A stretch of DNA of 64,000 bases from Oscheius sp. JU75 (lineage: Eukaryota; Nematoda; Chromadorea; Rhabditida; Rhabditidae), in contig JASJZC010000005.1 of the NCBI GenBank assembly GCA_037178855.1, positions 9,238,001-9,302,000 of the forward strand, read 5' to 3'. Below are positions 47,752 through 59,901 of the stretch, piece by piece. The translations under genes and the position numbers were made by a program. A model generated the notes under the pieces. The model searched no databases, was not told where the DNA came from, and was given only the letters and a program-made list of their open reading frames with translations. Positions within the stretch are counted from its first letter, which is position 1; the number at the start of each line of letters is the position of its first letter.

Positions 47752-48500
47752 ATGAATGTGCCCTAAAAGCGCCTTTTCTACAAAATATTCCCATCAAGGT
47801 TTGTAAGAAAATTTTTAGTTTTTCTGGTTAATACTTGTATCACCATTGTCTTGGCCGTTTTTGGTACTTATCTGAACACCTTCCGTGCCCCTAAGCACGT
47901 TTCGCATTGTAGCTTACCGCCATTTTTTCATGTAGGGCTTTCGGAAGCACACCACAATTTCAACTTCACAGATTCTATCATTGGATGATTCAGTTTTCCA
48001 CAGATTTTACTTCCCTATACTGCAGTTCATGGAACTGGGTTTTTCTCGGACTGGGGCATGTCACAATGGCCCCAGGGGACACTTGAACTAGTCAAGACAA
48101 TAATCTCTTGGATAATTTAAAAAGGTTTTCAGGCTGCTTCTCAACATCGTTGTCTTCTTTTATTACCTTCTGGATACTCTTTTTCCACCCTGACATCCGT
48201 TGAATAAAATAAATTATCAGATCCGTCGTTTACACTATTACGTATCCTTTCATTACATTTTGTTCTCTTCCGCTTCGTTGTTTTCTATCTTTTTTTATGG
48301 TAACGTTTCGCACTATCAAGATTCGGGAAGTTATAAGGACTGGTCATTTGTCTGAAGTGACAAAGAGACAACACTTTGAAGCTCGAATAGGGTTCTAATA
48401 GGGTATATTATCTTACCGGTCATACAGAAGATTAACACTCAAAACATTATTGGGACAGCCCAAAAGGAAGACAATTAAAGTAATGATTATTTCCAAATAA
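47752..48500 (+). pseudogene. Family-B receptor pseudogene
   Basis: It starts like its neighbours (MNVP..., CTTTTCTACAAAATATTCCC as in SPFLQNIP), then shows pieces of each exon: CCCCTAAGCACG (PKH), TTTTATTACCTTCTGGATACT (FYYLLDT), and a terminal SYRSYRRL..K..LGQPKRK with TAA near 48500. Large deletions, especially in the extracellular loop, and multiple frame changes have destroyed it. Confidence 0.75.
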
Positions 48501-48540
48501 CAAACTGCGTTCAAATATGACCTTCTGAAAAAAAAAACAG

Positions 48541-49033
48541 AAGTTTTAAATGGGTCACTTTATGTTTCAACAGCCTATAACACCGATGACCTGCTTTTAC
48601 TTGACTATTCCATTTCATGCCACTGAAACGATTACATTAGCTCGAACTTTTTATGAGGTGTTTAATGATAAGCGATAGTACGGCTGCGCAAATCTGCACG
48701 ACCTAACTGAAATCTATAAGCTGTTGCTCCGCTTTATAATAACAAGTCGGCTTTTCAATTGGAATGTGCAACTAGAGACAGGTAACAATAGACACCTGAA
48801 TCAGTAATCTCAAACTGTTTGACTCTTCCGAGAAAAATGGGTAACCCGATCGTAGATATGCTAAGGTTTGCTGAATTGTGAAAGATGTCTGAACTACCAA
48901 CCGTACATTTTATCAGCCCGATGCTCAGCTCCACCTGCCTCTTTTACTTGTTTGAATTTAGAATTATGTCTTTAGTTCCTTCTATGGCTAGCAGGTGAGC
49001 CTCTCTTCTTGTCAATAAACGTCTGCAAGCCGA
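48541..49033. other. Intergenic; nothing recognised
   Basis: Sequence before the next family-B gene. I did not find the duplicated upstream block clearly here. Confidence 0.3.
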
Positions 49034-50383
49034 ATGAACGTCACGAACCCCTATTATGAGGAGTCCCCTTTTCTACAAAACATCCCTGTCAAAGTTGTTC
49101 GAAATTCTTGCTTAAACAGCCATTGTTTGTAGATAAACGCCTGTTTTACGGCCTGTCTAGCTTTGTTTGGAGCATATCTCCTTTTTTTTCAAACACCTAA
49201 GCACTTGAACTATGGTTTTCGAATCCTCATTTCCTATCACATGATAGTGTAGGCTCTTTGAATGAACACGAACATTTAATTTAGGCTAATTCTGATGCTT
49301 ATCTGTGTTGGATGGTTCAGTTTCCCTCAAATCCTTCTTCCGTACTCAGCTGTCCACGCAGTTGGCCTGTTTACCGACTGGGGCATGCCTCAACGACTTC
49401 AGGTACAAATGCTGGTATGTCTGTTCACTGGTAAGTAATCCTTTTTTGATATTCGGTCAATGTATTACTGCCATTGCTGCTGACCCTTAGGAAAAGAATG
49501 TTGCACCCACTAACATAAACTTTTGCACAATCGAACAGCTGCAAGGCGAATGACTGAAAGTACATAGCTACATCTGGTTAGACGCTTGACATTTTATAAA
49601 AACACATTTAGACAGCACTTTCAGAGCGTCACGATAGCAAAAGCTTCCAGCTAATCATTTATTCCAATTTAGGGTGTTTCTCAGCAGTTGGGGCACTTTT
49701 CTACTACCGCCTTGACATTCTTCTACCTCCCTGGCATCCACTGAACAAACGAGTCATTCGATGGACAACATACATAATAACCTACCCCATCATAACACTA
49801 TCTTCTATTCTCTTGGTTTTCATTTTAACTCAAGAAGATCAAGAACTTTTCAAGGAGAGAGAGTTCGACCGGTTTCATGTGATTACTCCCGACATCTTCA
49901 CCATTCCCAATATTTTTGGACAATTTAGCAAATCGAGCAATCCAGCAGGGTATGCTGCAGTTGTTTTCTACCCGCTGGCCATTTGTTATATCTTGTTTAT
50001 GATTGTATTTTGCACAGCTAACATCTACAAAATTGTGAAAACTGGTCGATTGTCTAACACAACACAAAAGCAGCACATTGAAGTTCTTATGGGGTTATTG
50101 GGCTTGGTAAGCTTTGCTTTTTGTCATAAAACAGATTGTACAGATCGTTGCTCTTGGTGGTGCTCTAGTGTTCTGTGCAACACCTATGATCTACCTTCTG
50201 ATCACTCGAAGCTGGAGATTTGACTTGTGGATACTCGCTTGTTTTATGGGAACTTGTGCTGTTCCTTTGGGCACAGCGTCGTATCTCTTATCATATCGGC
50301 CATACAGAAAATTCATAGTAAGCACGCTATTGAGGCATCCGAGTAATAACAGGAACACGACGCTGCCCGTTATTGCGAAGTGA
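49034..50383 (+). CDS. Serpentine 7TM receptor, family B
   Basis: Exons 49034-49093, 49133-49248, 49285-49430, 49673-50106 and 50144-50383 join to about 331 residues. It begins MNVTNPYYEESPFLQNIP, matching the gene at 46131, with LLPYSAVHAVGLFTDWG, FYYRLDILLPPWHPLNKRVI, DRFHVITPDIFTIPN, KIVKTGRLSNTTQKQHIEVL and, after TM7, YLLSYRPYRKFIVSTLL. Intron 3 has a normal GT donor (G|GTAAGTAA). Intron 3 is longer (about 240 nt) than in the paralogue. Presumed chemosensory receptor. No break was seen. Confidence 0.82.
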
Positions 50384-51269
50384 TTACGAAATGAACCTTA
50401 CACTGTACCTTATAAAGATTTTGAGCAGTGGAAAATGCTCCTCAGACGTACAACATTCCCAGAAAACGTGAACGACTTCAACGGGATGGCAAATCTTGTA
50501 GCTGAATGCGGTTTCCGAGATGTAACTGTTTGCTGACTAACATGAAAGTGTCTCCTTAGAAATTGCGGTGTTCAGGATCGGTCTTTCCATAAAAGTCAAT
50601 TTGGAAATGAAAGACTATTTCTTCAAATAACGTTTCCCTTTCTCACGAACTAGAGTCCAATTCTTGTAATTTGAAGTGTTTCGAAGTTTGGTCTACTCAA
50701 GCAATACGTTGGACCTTTCGGAAAGATCTTCTCAAAGTCAGCTAGCAAATGGGAAGATATATTGGAGTTCATGTTGCCTGGAATGATCGAAGACATCTAG
50801 GTGGTGGGAAGAATGGAAGCATTGATCGTGAGAAATGATTTTCCACGTCTGCTCAGAAGCGTTCACCGCCTAATCGTCAAACGACGTCATCATGGCTGTA
50901 AGAAAACCCCGCGGAATCATCTTCGAATAGTCGTTCCGAGCACTTTCGTACAGAATCTTCTAGGAAAAAGAATGTGTGAAAATTGGATCACACGGTCAAG
51001 GTCTCAGAGCTCATGCTTGGTTTAGACATCAAAAACTTTCTCGATTTGTCCCAGCTTTATTTCAAAGTCTTGAAACGGTTACTGTGACGCTCTGTGCGGA
51101 GACTTTAGTCGGATTAGAATTACTTTTTCATAGTATCTTCAATAGAAGCCGCATCAGCAGAGCCTGCAGCACTGCAGCACGAAAAACGTGGTTGGTCGCA
51201 AGTGTGACCTAAAAGTTAAGGTGTTTACACAGAAGATACATTTTTACTGATTAAAAAGTCAAGATAAAT
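50384..51269. other. Intergenic with unrecognised coding-like scraps
   Basis: Short plus-strand stretches look coding-like but are stop-interrupted: one encodes RRTTFPENVNDFNGMANLV near 50450, another LGLDIKNFLDLSQLYFKV near 51020. The second resembles a stretch at about 51895-51940 (ILGLNIKNLDKDKLAV), so a duplicated decayed gene of unknown family may be present. Confidence 0.3.
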
Positions 51270-51720
51270 CTATGAATCAATCTCCGCATTCAGTCCTTTT
51301 ATCGCATTTACTATTGAAGCAATTGGCGTTTGAGGGTTTAAGAAAATTTCCGGAATGGACGTAAATTTGGCTGAATAAATTGTTTGAATTAAATCAATAA
51401 TGAGTGAATGATAGTAATTTATGAATTTGAAGCATAAGAATCTGTCAATTAGATTGATAGCAATGTATGCTTACCTGGATCAGTAAAGAGGTCGCTGCTT
51501 TTTTGTGAGCACTCCGAGGCTCAGTCGAACATTTTTCGGCAGGTAAACGACGAAAAGCATGATAAGCCTCCATACGATTTCATTGGAATCCCAAGAAACA
51601 GAGAAATACCAACGCTTTCTAATGCAGGATACGCAAGTTCGGTTTTCTCCAGGCAGCTCGTATCATTTGGAAAAAATGCAGTTATCGTAGTGGATAAGTT
51701 TATATTAGTCCATGTAAAAC
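51270..51720 (-). pseudogene. Family-A receptor remnant, minus strand
   Basis: From about 51700 down it reads a TM1-like SVGISLFLGIPMKSYGG (compare SLFFGLPVNG in the gene at 52211), then directly the pre-TM6 signature in altered form (AHKKAATSLLIQ, compare AQRRVSLSLFIQ), with TM2-TM5 deleted. After an intron, FLNPQTPIASIVNAIKGLNA ends at TAG 51270. Stops between frames confirm decay. Confidence 0.5.
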
Positions 51721-52210
51721 TGAGCTCAATGAGGCTCGATGACCAGTTTAATCACCGTCTAGAGGATCAATGCCAACGTCAGCTGTGAGAAAACCTGGAT
51801 CTTTCTGGAATAAACGTTGAACTCGAACAGCTTCCTATTGAACCTTCTGAGAAGAAGGAACTGCAGAAATCGGTTCTCATGGCCAAGATCTCAGAAGAAA
51901 TTCTTGGGTTAAACATCAAAAATCTTGACAAAGACAAGCTTGCAGTTGCTGAAGTAGATAGCAGACACCTTCACATCACTTCTTGATATACTCCAGATGT
52001 TAAAAGTTTTAAGAAAACTGCATAATCGTGCAACAGCCACAAGTGGGAATTTATAAAAAAGGTTTTCACCAAACTGTGTCTTACAATTTGTCCCCATTTG
52101 AACATTCAAACTGCTCCCTCTCAGGAGTTCTATTTCAGTTGGTTTCTCACCCTCATGTGCTACTTTTTGTGACGTTGTAGCTCCAGTCTAGATTACTTTT
52201 CCAATCTGGC

Positions 52211-53466
52211 ATGCCCGCTAACGTAAGCTCTATGCTAGAATCTGTTATTACTGTCTGCTCTTTCATGGATAAGCCAACCATTATCCAAGTCGCTGTGGTT
52301 GCTTCTTTATTCTTTGGTCTTCCTGTGAACGGATCTATTCTAATCAGACTCTACGGGAGGAAACTCGCTAGTAACCGATACAAATTACTCATTATTTTCG
52401 TCTGTTCGACTAACATTCTGGTTATAGTTTCAAGGGCACTATTTTACTTACAATGTGGCCAGATAAAAGTTGTTAATAACCTCATCAGTACAGTTGCCAA
52501 TTGTGCTTTCGATCTAGAACTGACACTGCTGATGGTCATGCTGATCTATTGGAAAAGCCAAATTGTTCCGTATGTTTTCTCGACTCAAAGTTTCGAAAAC
52601 ACTTTCAGTCAGGAAAAGTTTGATACTTTCCTGTTTGCGTTAGCTACAACAGCTAATCTACTGCTTCTCCTGGGACTGGATACAGTCTTGTCTGTTTTAA
52701 GATTGTTAAACGTCGTCGAGGTGAGCAGTTTCTATGGTATGTCCCACGCACGTCAAAAGATTATGAGCCTACGCAGGTGTAAGAGTGGGGACGATTGACC
52801 TCCACTTTCGGTCGGAATTTGGTCACCGAGCAAACCCTCAAATGGCTGCTCGCCGTTACTGATAGGGATAGTTTTCCCTAGATAATCAGCCTATTAAGGA
52901 ATTCAAATGGAGCCTTTATAGTGGAACTGTGTATCTTCTGATAGCGTGTTTCTGCACGATTTTTTCTCTTTTTGGATTCTGCAAAATGGACACATCCAAG
53001 ATGAGTAAAACTACTCGATCTGCTCAGCGTCGAGTCTCACTTTCGCTATTCATTCAAGTTAGCTAGCTTCACTTTGAAAACCTCGGATTGAATTCCAGGT
53101 ACTTCAACTGAAGTTCACCCTGGTGATAAAGCTATTCTCTCCAGTTATCATGGACATGCTAATGAACAAGTTGTACAAGATACAGGATCAAATGGCGTTG
53201 ACACAAGACCTCTCAATTTTGAAGACTTGGGAAGGGATGTTAGAAACTATCTCCACTACAACTACAATTCTTTTTACTGTAAGTTAGGTGGAAGGTTTCA
53301 AGAGCTAAGGTTTTAGGTTCATCTAGTTGCAAGCTATACGTTCCCTGTATTTCAAGCGATGCTGATGTTAATGGCTTTGAAGACGCTTCGAAAGAGTCAT
53401 CGTCTGAATCAACCACATAATGCTCTGACCCAGCAAAGTTTTACTCTCACAACAATAACGCAATAA
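52211..53466 (+). CDS. Serpentine 7TM receptor, family A
   Basis: It starts MPANVSSMLESVITVCSFMD. Features in order are SLFFGLPVNGSILIRLYGRK, RYKLLIIFVCS, LMVMLIYWKSQIVP, a second exon after a 43-nt GTATGT intron (QEKFDTFLFALATTANLLLL), the exon beginning EFKWSLYSGTVYL with KMDTSKMSKTTRSAQRRVSL, an exon from VLQLKFTLVIKL, and TM7 (YTFPVFQAMLMLMALKTLRK) ending at TAA 53464. Intron positions and phases match the gene at 41747. No disruption was found. Confidence 0.8.
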
Positions 53467-54239
53467 TAAATTCTATCTAAGTCTTAATTTATTTAAGTGA
53501 GTCAGCTCTCATAGACACTCATATAGATCTTGCTATCTCTAGTCTTTAAAGATATTAACTTGATAGATTTCAGTACATTGTAAACACAAAGAAATTAAGC
53601 GGTACAAAAAAGTCAAACGTGCAAGTTACTGAACTTTCCAACAGCAGTACTTCCAAAACCGAAGAATAGTTATACTCTTCTTGAATAACCATGTTCATTG
53701 TTGGGCTAGTGGGAGCCGCGTTTCTTGAAATATCACTCAATGTCATGTTTGTACAGACGCTTCGGAGGCAGTTGACAAAAAGTTCCAAAGCTACCTTTAT
53801 TTTTGGACATTTCAAGGTTCTCCAATGATGAGTTACGTAACGTTTGACAAGAAGTGTTTTCGAATACATACAAAACTTTCAGGCGCAGATTGTAATGACG
53901 CCACATTTTCCAGTCTTACAATCTGCTCTGATGTGGAGACTCTACACAATACTGAAATGAAATATAACCTAGTAAGTGAGATCTGGAGTAAACTGACGAA
54001 ACCTATGTTTGTACTCAAAGCTCCGACAAAAAATCTTTCCTAGGAATATTACAAAGATGCAAATATTGCAACTTTCCTCTCGTATTAAATTTATTCATTT
54101 CACGAGATTGAACCTTTCGTTGTAATGAGTTCCCATACATACCACATTCTTTTTAATAACTTTCATGAGAATGTGAAAACTTTAGAACACTCCTCTGCTC
54201 GTAAGTTTACAATTTCTTTCAATCGTCTCACTTGGAACT
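53467..54239. other. Intergenic; no gene recognised
   Basis: Open frames of about 60-100 codons exist on the minus strand (53570-53869, 53833-54018), with possible splice sites but no domain or signal peptide. I leave them unannotated. Confidence 0.3.
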
Positions 54240-55572
54240 ATGTCTACCCAAAATGAGAGCGCCCTGCCTGAAGAATGCGCCTCGGCTCTACTAACCTGGC
54301 CCTACTGGTATATCTTGCCCCAACTGGCTCTTATAGTTTCCGCGTTGGCCATAAACACAATTATTTTGAGAAGACTGCACAAACGGAGACTTCCCAATTA
54401 TCGATATCACCTTTTGATAATGTCAGTTTGCATCTCTAGTATGTTTGCTAGCATTATACGCCTGATTTCCTATTGTGTTTGTGAAACGTCAATATATCTT
54501 GAAATCGTTTTTAACCTATTGCCCTTATCGTTTGATCTGGAGGTTTTCTTTCTTGTATTGATGCTAGTTTATTGGAAGTGCCAAATCAGGAAGTGAGTTT
54601 CGTTAAATTTCTCATAAACTATGTTCAGGCAACCGATCTTCGATTTTATTTTGTATACGCTGACCATTTTGTCGCACATCTTCTTGTTACTCGGTGGAGA
54701 TATTTTCACGCTTCTTCGTTTGGCTGGAAATGTATTAGTTGTAGTGGTAATTGCGAAAAAGTCTTTCAGGTGTCGGTACTTTATTATAGTAGGATAGCCT
54801 ATATTATCTTCTCCGCCTTTTGCTGCCTTTCATCGTTGTTCGGAATCCACTTTATTGACGTTACAAAAATGAGCAAGGAGACAAGAAGGGCGCAGAGAAG
54901 AGTTGCCCTTTCGCTGTTTTTACAGGTTTGCGATTCTCTACACACAAGCTACGGAGAGACATCAGAAACATTTTTTATTCATTTGCCAGAAAAGCATTAA
55001 CAAGCTGTTCAGCAATCTAGTCTGAAACAACACAAAACATTCTTATATTCCGCCTTGAAAAAGCACACACACAAACGCAGCGGATAAACAGCTGTGACAG
55101 TGAACACGTTATTTCCCAGGAGAGGAAACGGGAGAGCTTCTACAGAACCTTTACGAAAATCAGATTTTTAAGCACCGGGTGCATTGAAACACGTTTTTAG
55201 ATACTTCAATTGCAAATAACATTATTCCTGTATCTGTTTCCAAATGTGCTCCTTACGTTTTCCCAATCACGACTTACTGAACTTTCAAGCCTGTACAGTC
55301 AAAATCTTAAAAACCACGTAGATCCTACTCCGGTTTTGAAAGAATGGATGGAAGAACTTGGAGGTATGATGAAACTCGTGAGTATCGTCGGGATTGTTAG
55401 TTGTTATTCCTTCAAGTTTGAACATATTTTTTAGCCCAGGGACTTCTTGAACTACTCATTTTCTCTTTTCCAAGCTTGTTTGATGTTTCTCGCATTGAAA
55501 GTCATTCGAGGAAGCAATAAACAGCTGAAGAAGATGACAAGTAGCAGCATCTCGTCGATTACAAAAACATAA
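54240..55572 (+). CDS. Serpentine 7TM receptor, family A
   Basis: It starts MSTQNESALPEECASALLTW. The helices are followed by INTIILRRLHKRRLPNYRYH, LMLVYWKCQIRK, an exon QPIFDFILYTLTILSHIF, the loop DVTKMSKETRRAQRRVALSL, an exon from ILQLQITLFLYL after a 270-nt intron, and a last exon (NYSFSLFQACLMFLALKVIR) ending at TAA 55570. The intron between NVLV and VSVLYYS would be only about 32 nt, at the lower size limit. Otherwise the gene looks intact. Confidence 0.75.
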
Positions 55573-56531
55573 TGGTTGTGTACTTTTTGTGATCGATTTT
55601 GATAAAAAGTTTGATGACATGGCCAAATTAACTTTCGTAATCGTCGTAACATAGTCTTAACATTAAAGCGATGCTGGGGACGACACAGCTGGCAACGATA
55701 TGACTCAAGTATCTTTCTTTTGAAGCAAAATCGAAAGCAAAAGGACTATCTATGAACGTTTCGAGATTTACTGCAGGAGGGGCCCGGTTGAGCAAGTGGA
55801 TAAGTCTAAGGAATGCAACGACGACGCGCGGCAATGGTAAATGGTTCGATCCTCCGGGTGGCAGTGCAATATGACGATCTGCCCCGGTCCCAGCCTATGA
55901 TCCAGTGCACTGTCGAAGGAATCAACAAGAGTCCACATTTCTAAGGCCGTCGTACTCCTGTGTTGAACTTCACGCCGAGTGATTAGTAGTACATACTAGC
56001 ATAAAAAATGTTTTTTTTGGTTTAACCTCTGAAGTAGATAACAAGTTTACCTATTTTTGTGGCACGCGTAAATGAACTGTCGATACAGATGAACGCGTCA
56101 AAAGGCAAAAAAAAACTATATGGATGTTAAAAAACAATGAGGGGAAGAATCAGCACGGTTCGTGCAACTGATGGTGATGTTAACAACTATAGACATTAGT
56201 TTTATCTGTAATTGCGCTAGATTATCAGAAGCATCATATTGTCGGCTTTGTCTGTCAGCCAGAGAGTTCAAATCGGTCAAAAAATGATTTACGCCTTTTT
56301 GGACCCTTCGATCAAGTCCTCGTTCAAAAACTTTTTAGTCCTGAAACTTCTCACGGTTGGAATAATCTCCAAGCATGATTATAAGCAGAAATGTGAAAAG
56401 CAAACGTTTCCGTACTTCCTCCAGGATGTCAAAGATCTGTTTCTCATACTGTGACAATTTATCCGCGGTGGAATGTCTCACGCCCCAAACTTGTGATCAA
56501 AAAGTTATTACCAATTTCCTCTTCCTCAAAG
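55573..56531. other. Intergenic with a tRNA-like sequence
   Basis: No protein gene recognised. A tRNA-like stretch lies at about 55782-55862. Confidence 0.3.
55782..55862 (+). other. tRNA-like sequence, degenerate
   Basis: GCCCGGTTGAGCAAGTGGAT provides an acceptor-like GCCCGG and an A-box-like core. TGGTTCGATCC is a good B box, and CCGGGT closes an imperfect stem. The anticodon region is overlong and the T stem is weak, so it is a pseudo-tRNA or the head of a tRNA-derived repeat. Confidence 0.35.
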
Positions 56532-57785
56532 ATGAACTCCACGAACAAAACTGATGTAGCTGCTGTAACATCCTGCTTGACAGGTCTAAACACGCCTTAT
56601 ATTATTGGTCTATTGACACCAGTACTTTTTGGGCTTCCCATGAACGCTATTATGTTTATCCAGATGCTACGAAGTCGACTGTCAAATAAGAGATACCGAT
56701 ATCTTATACTGGTCATTTGTGCCAATAGCATCGTTGAAATTTTATCTATTCAAGTGGCATTCAACCCCTGCTTACCCACGCTGCCGAAGGTTAGACTCGG
56801 TGCTGAAGAGGCTATGAGTTTTACTTTCTACTGGAAGTTCTTCCTGCTCACGTTGATGCTTCTTTTCTGGAAGAGTCAGATCAGACCGTAAGTTACATCT
56901 GTGAAGCCAGCGTGAAGAGTAAAACCAACCATCGATTCGCTTTGTCACCAACGTACGATCTCGACGCGTTTCACAAATGTCTTGCGTTCTGTTATTGCAT
57001 TTGTCTTTATTCAACTTTATAAATTCCAGGCAAGAGACATTCGATACTATTCTTTTTGTGACGGCCATTCTATCGAATGTGATTTTACTTCTCGGAGCGA
57101 ATTGGCTTTTGCCTCACGTTTACAACCGCATATTTGCGCCTACTTTGGTATGTTTCTTCTATATTTCAAAGTTTCATATTTCAAAAGTTTTATTTGTTCA
57201 GACTAACCCCTGGGAAATCTATACGAACAGTGTCTATCTGGTATGCTCTGCCTTCTGCTGTTTTTCTTCGCTCTTCGGTATCCTCTGCACTGATACGTCA
57301 AGACTGAGCAGAGTTACAAAATGGGCTCAAAGAAGAGTGGCTCTGTCACTGTTTCTACAGGCTTGTCGGTTCATTAAGTGGTTAGTGCCAGTTTTCAGAT
57401 TGCCCTTCTACACTTCTCTCTAATTGTTAACTTCTACCCGAGTCAGATTTCCGCTCTTATTTTGAGACGCCTAAATGCACTCACGAAACTGATGTTCGAT
57501 TCGGTCGGAAAAGAAAACTTTTCGGATGTGCAGAGGCAGTATATTGCTGAATCACAATCTGCGCTGCAACTGTTTTTAGCCTTTTTATACGTAAAGATTT
57601 GTTACCTCTTTTAAGTAAGCAGCTTTCAGCTGGTACTTGTGGTTGATCTTGCATACCCTGTCATACAAACTTCACTAATGTGGCTGGCTTTGAAGAGTCT
57701 ACGCAGGAACCAAAGCATGAAGAAGACAATGTTCTCCAGAGGCATAACAAGCTCAGCTAACCAAACACCCATCGCTAAAAAGTGA
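56532..57785 (+). CDS. Serpentine 7TM receptor, family A, probable GC-AG intron
   Basis: Exons follow the family pattern from MNSTNKTDVAAVTSCLTGLN: LFGLPMNAIMFIQMLRSRLS, RYRYLILVICANS, LMLLFWKSQIRP, then QETFDTILFVTAILSNVILL, TNPWEIYTNSVYL, CTDTSRLSRVTKWAQRRVAL, IALLHFSLIVNFYPSQI and a TM7 ending LMWLALKSLRRN, with TGA at 57783. After FLQ the intron must begin GCTTGT, because the homologous exon resumes at IALLHF after TTTTCAG, so it is a GC-AG intron of about 38 nt. The same junction in paralogues is GT. Confidence 0.75.
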
Positions 57786-58083
57786 AACCGGTTGAGCAAA
57801 CCAGCTATTAAATCGTGTAATCATTTTATGTCAACTTCTCGTCCTCCAGAGCTCTAATTCTGAAAAGATGCTGGGTAATGTCCCACGCTTTTTCCCGAAG
57901 ATTACTACGCGTCATCTCAAACCCTAATGTACGAATTTACTACCAGGAATTGCAGCCACCTGACTTTGGCCTTTTTCTCATATCCTACGAGACATGCTAT
58001 AAATGTAGCCTGCTTTTCTAGATTGAGGGCTTCACACATCTCGAGTTCAGGTTCGAACATCGTTCCACCAGGTTATACAGCTG
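57786..58083. other. Intergenic; nothing recognised
   Basis: Short gap between two family-A genes. It presumably holds promoter DNA. Confidence 0.3.
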
Positions 58084-59656
58084 TTGAAATTTCTTTGTTT
58101 CAGAATGAAGTTATGTTTCAACGCAACTACGACTCAGTTGTGTTTTTCTACACTATCGGTACCTATCCCTACCGCCATCATCCTCATGTTTGTCGCAGGA
58201 GTGCCTTTTGCCTTTCGTCATGCTCATTCAACTATTGCGAAAGAAATTACCGAACCGTTTTTATCGTTATCTAATTGTTTGCATATGTGTCAACAGTATT
58301 CTGTAGGCTTTAACGTTTCCGGTGTCATACACAAACTGCTTTCCTTTTTCTTCCTACTTTCGGCAAGTATGTTACCAGATACCAGGTGTCTGTTCGTACT
58401 TGAAGATCCTTCTGCTTACGCTGATGCATTTTCTGGAAGAGCCAGATCAAACCGTACGCTTACATTCTTTTGAACCCTTTCGATCCCGTCAGGCAAAACA
58501 TTTTTGATAGACTATTTTTCACTTCAAATTTCCTATCCAACGTGATATTGCTATTTGGTCTTCGATGGTTCATACCTGGTGTGGTGGACAGATTTTTTGT
58601 TTTCCTTTTTGTAAGACAAAACTTTTATTCAAGAGTATTTAAACTTCAGACTGAGAAATGGCCCATATTCCAAGACTCGCTCTACTTCGCAATTTCTATT
58701 CTTTGTTGCTCGTCATCTTTGCTTGGTGTCGTGTGTCTCAACACAAAAATTATGAGCAGAAGTACAATGGCAGCGAGAAGACGAGTTGCAACCTCACTCT
58801 TACTTCAGGTATGGCCCTTTTTACTCTTGAATTCCTCAAGAAGCAATGCTTTAGGTTTTGCTTCTTTTCATTTCCTTAGTCATCCGTTTCTACCCGCAGC
58901 AAATAATCGTGCTTTTATTAACCGCACTCAATAAATTGCAAAACAAGTTGGCAGCTTCTTATGGAGCAGAGAATTATTGTGATATCCTTGAAAAGTTAGT
59001 TTGTTAGGAGTTAGTTTGCTGCGTTCGCAGAAGAAAGTCGCTTCCTTCCGCGTCTCTAATTGAAGACAGTAGACTACTCTCGCCCATCAGTAGCCTGGAC
59101 AACCTGGTGGCGCTACATGTCCGAATTGCTCCGTCTAAGGATAAGGATCGGATCGCTGAATTGCCGAACGCTACGAACAGACGCCCGTCTTACTGAGCTG
59201 AACGATGCTCTACACGACGTCGACTTTGATGTGATTGCTCTAAGCGAGGTCAAAAGAAGAGGACGAGGAAGCCAAATCGTGCAATCGACAGGACATCTGC
59301 TGCTATATGACGGTCAGATCGGATTCATCGTGAACAGAAGATGGTCATCATGCGACGATTTTGCAACAAGATATGGCGAGAACTGGGTACAGATGGCTAA
59401 GGCGGATCCCGACAACTTCAGACAGAGCAAAATGCGACATATCGAAATGATATGATAATCGTAAATAAATAAAAAAAATAAATAAATCCTTGAAAAGTAC
59501 ACCGAAGAAAAGAACGCAACTGTTAATCGCATTATTATATTTATTGCCGTTGTTTTCTCCTTTCTCCAGTTTCAAATAATGTTTCAGGTGATCTATACCG
59601 TTTTCTTATCCTTCCCACTATTTCAATCCGTTCTATACTTTTGCAGATACAAATAA
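58084..59656 (+). pseudogene. Family-A receptor pseudogene with frameshift and retroelement insertion
   Basis: TM1 (AIILMFVAGVPFAF) is followed one base out of register by VMLIQLLRKKLPNRFYRYLI, so a frameshift lies near 58210. Later exons are still readable: QNIFDRLFFTSNFLSNVILL, EKWPIFQDSLYFAISILCCS, a loop ending AARRRVATSLLLQ, then an exon with ANNRAF-type sequence. That exon is cut at 58996 by a 489-bp non-LTR element and continues at 59486 (TEEKNATVNRIIIFIAVVFS). The terminal helix (FPLFQSVLYFCRYK) ends at TAA 59654. Confidence 0.75.
58997..59485 (+). mobile_element. Internally deleted non-LTR retroelement (RTE-like), 489 bp, 13-bp target duplication
   Basis: Perfect direct repeats ATCCTTGAAAAGT flank it (58984-58996 and 59486-59498). 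The single frame 59060-59455 begins like an AP-endonuclease (IGSLNCRTLRTDARLTELND, FDVIALSEVKRRGRGSQIV, DGQIGFIVNRRW). It then jumps to a C-terminal end (MAKADPDNFRQSKMRH) and a (TAAA)n tail. The reverse transcriptase and most of the endonuclease are missing. It must have been mobilised in trans. It is not derived from the RTE copy at 24.3 kb, whose endonuclease sequence differs. Confidence 0.85.
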
Positions 59657-59901
59657 AGTTATTGCCGTATGAAGAAAACCTTTGCGTTCTCTTTTCACAA
59701 TGTAGTACGAAGGCTTTCAAAAATCTAATTAGCCGATTAGATAGACAGACATGAAAAGAATTTCTCACACATGGTCTCCCTTTTTAAAAACATTAAGGAC
59801 AAACTCACTCGCCGCACCCAATTGTGAAAACATGAGGAACGAAATCACACGCTATATATAAAGCTAGTCGTTCTCAGACATCCGCAGTTCCAAGCATAAT
59901 C

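Noticed and set aside
55782-55862. Functional tRNA gene
   Set aside because: It has a good B box and partial acceptor pairing, but the anticodon region is the wrong length and the T stem is weak.
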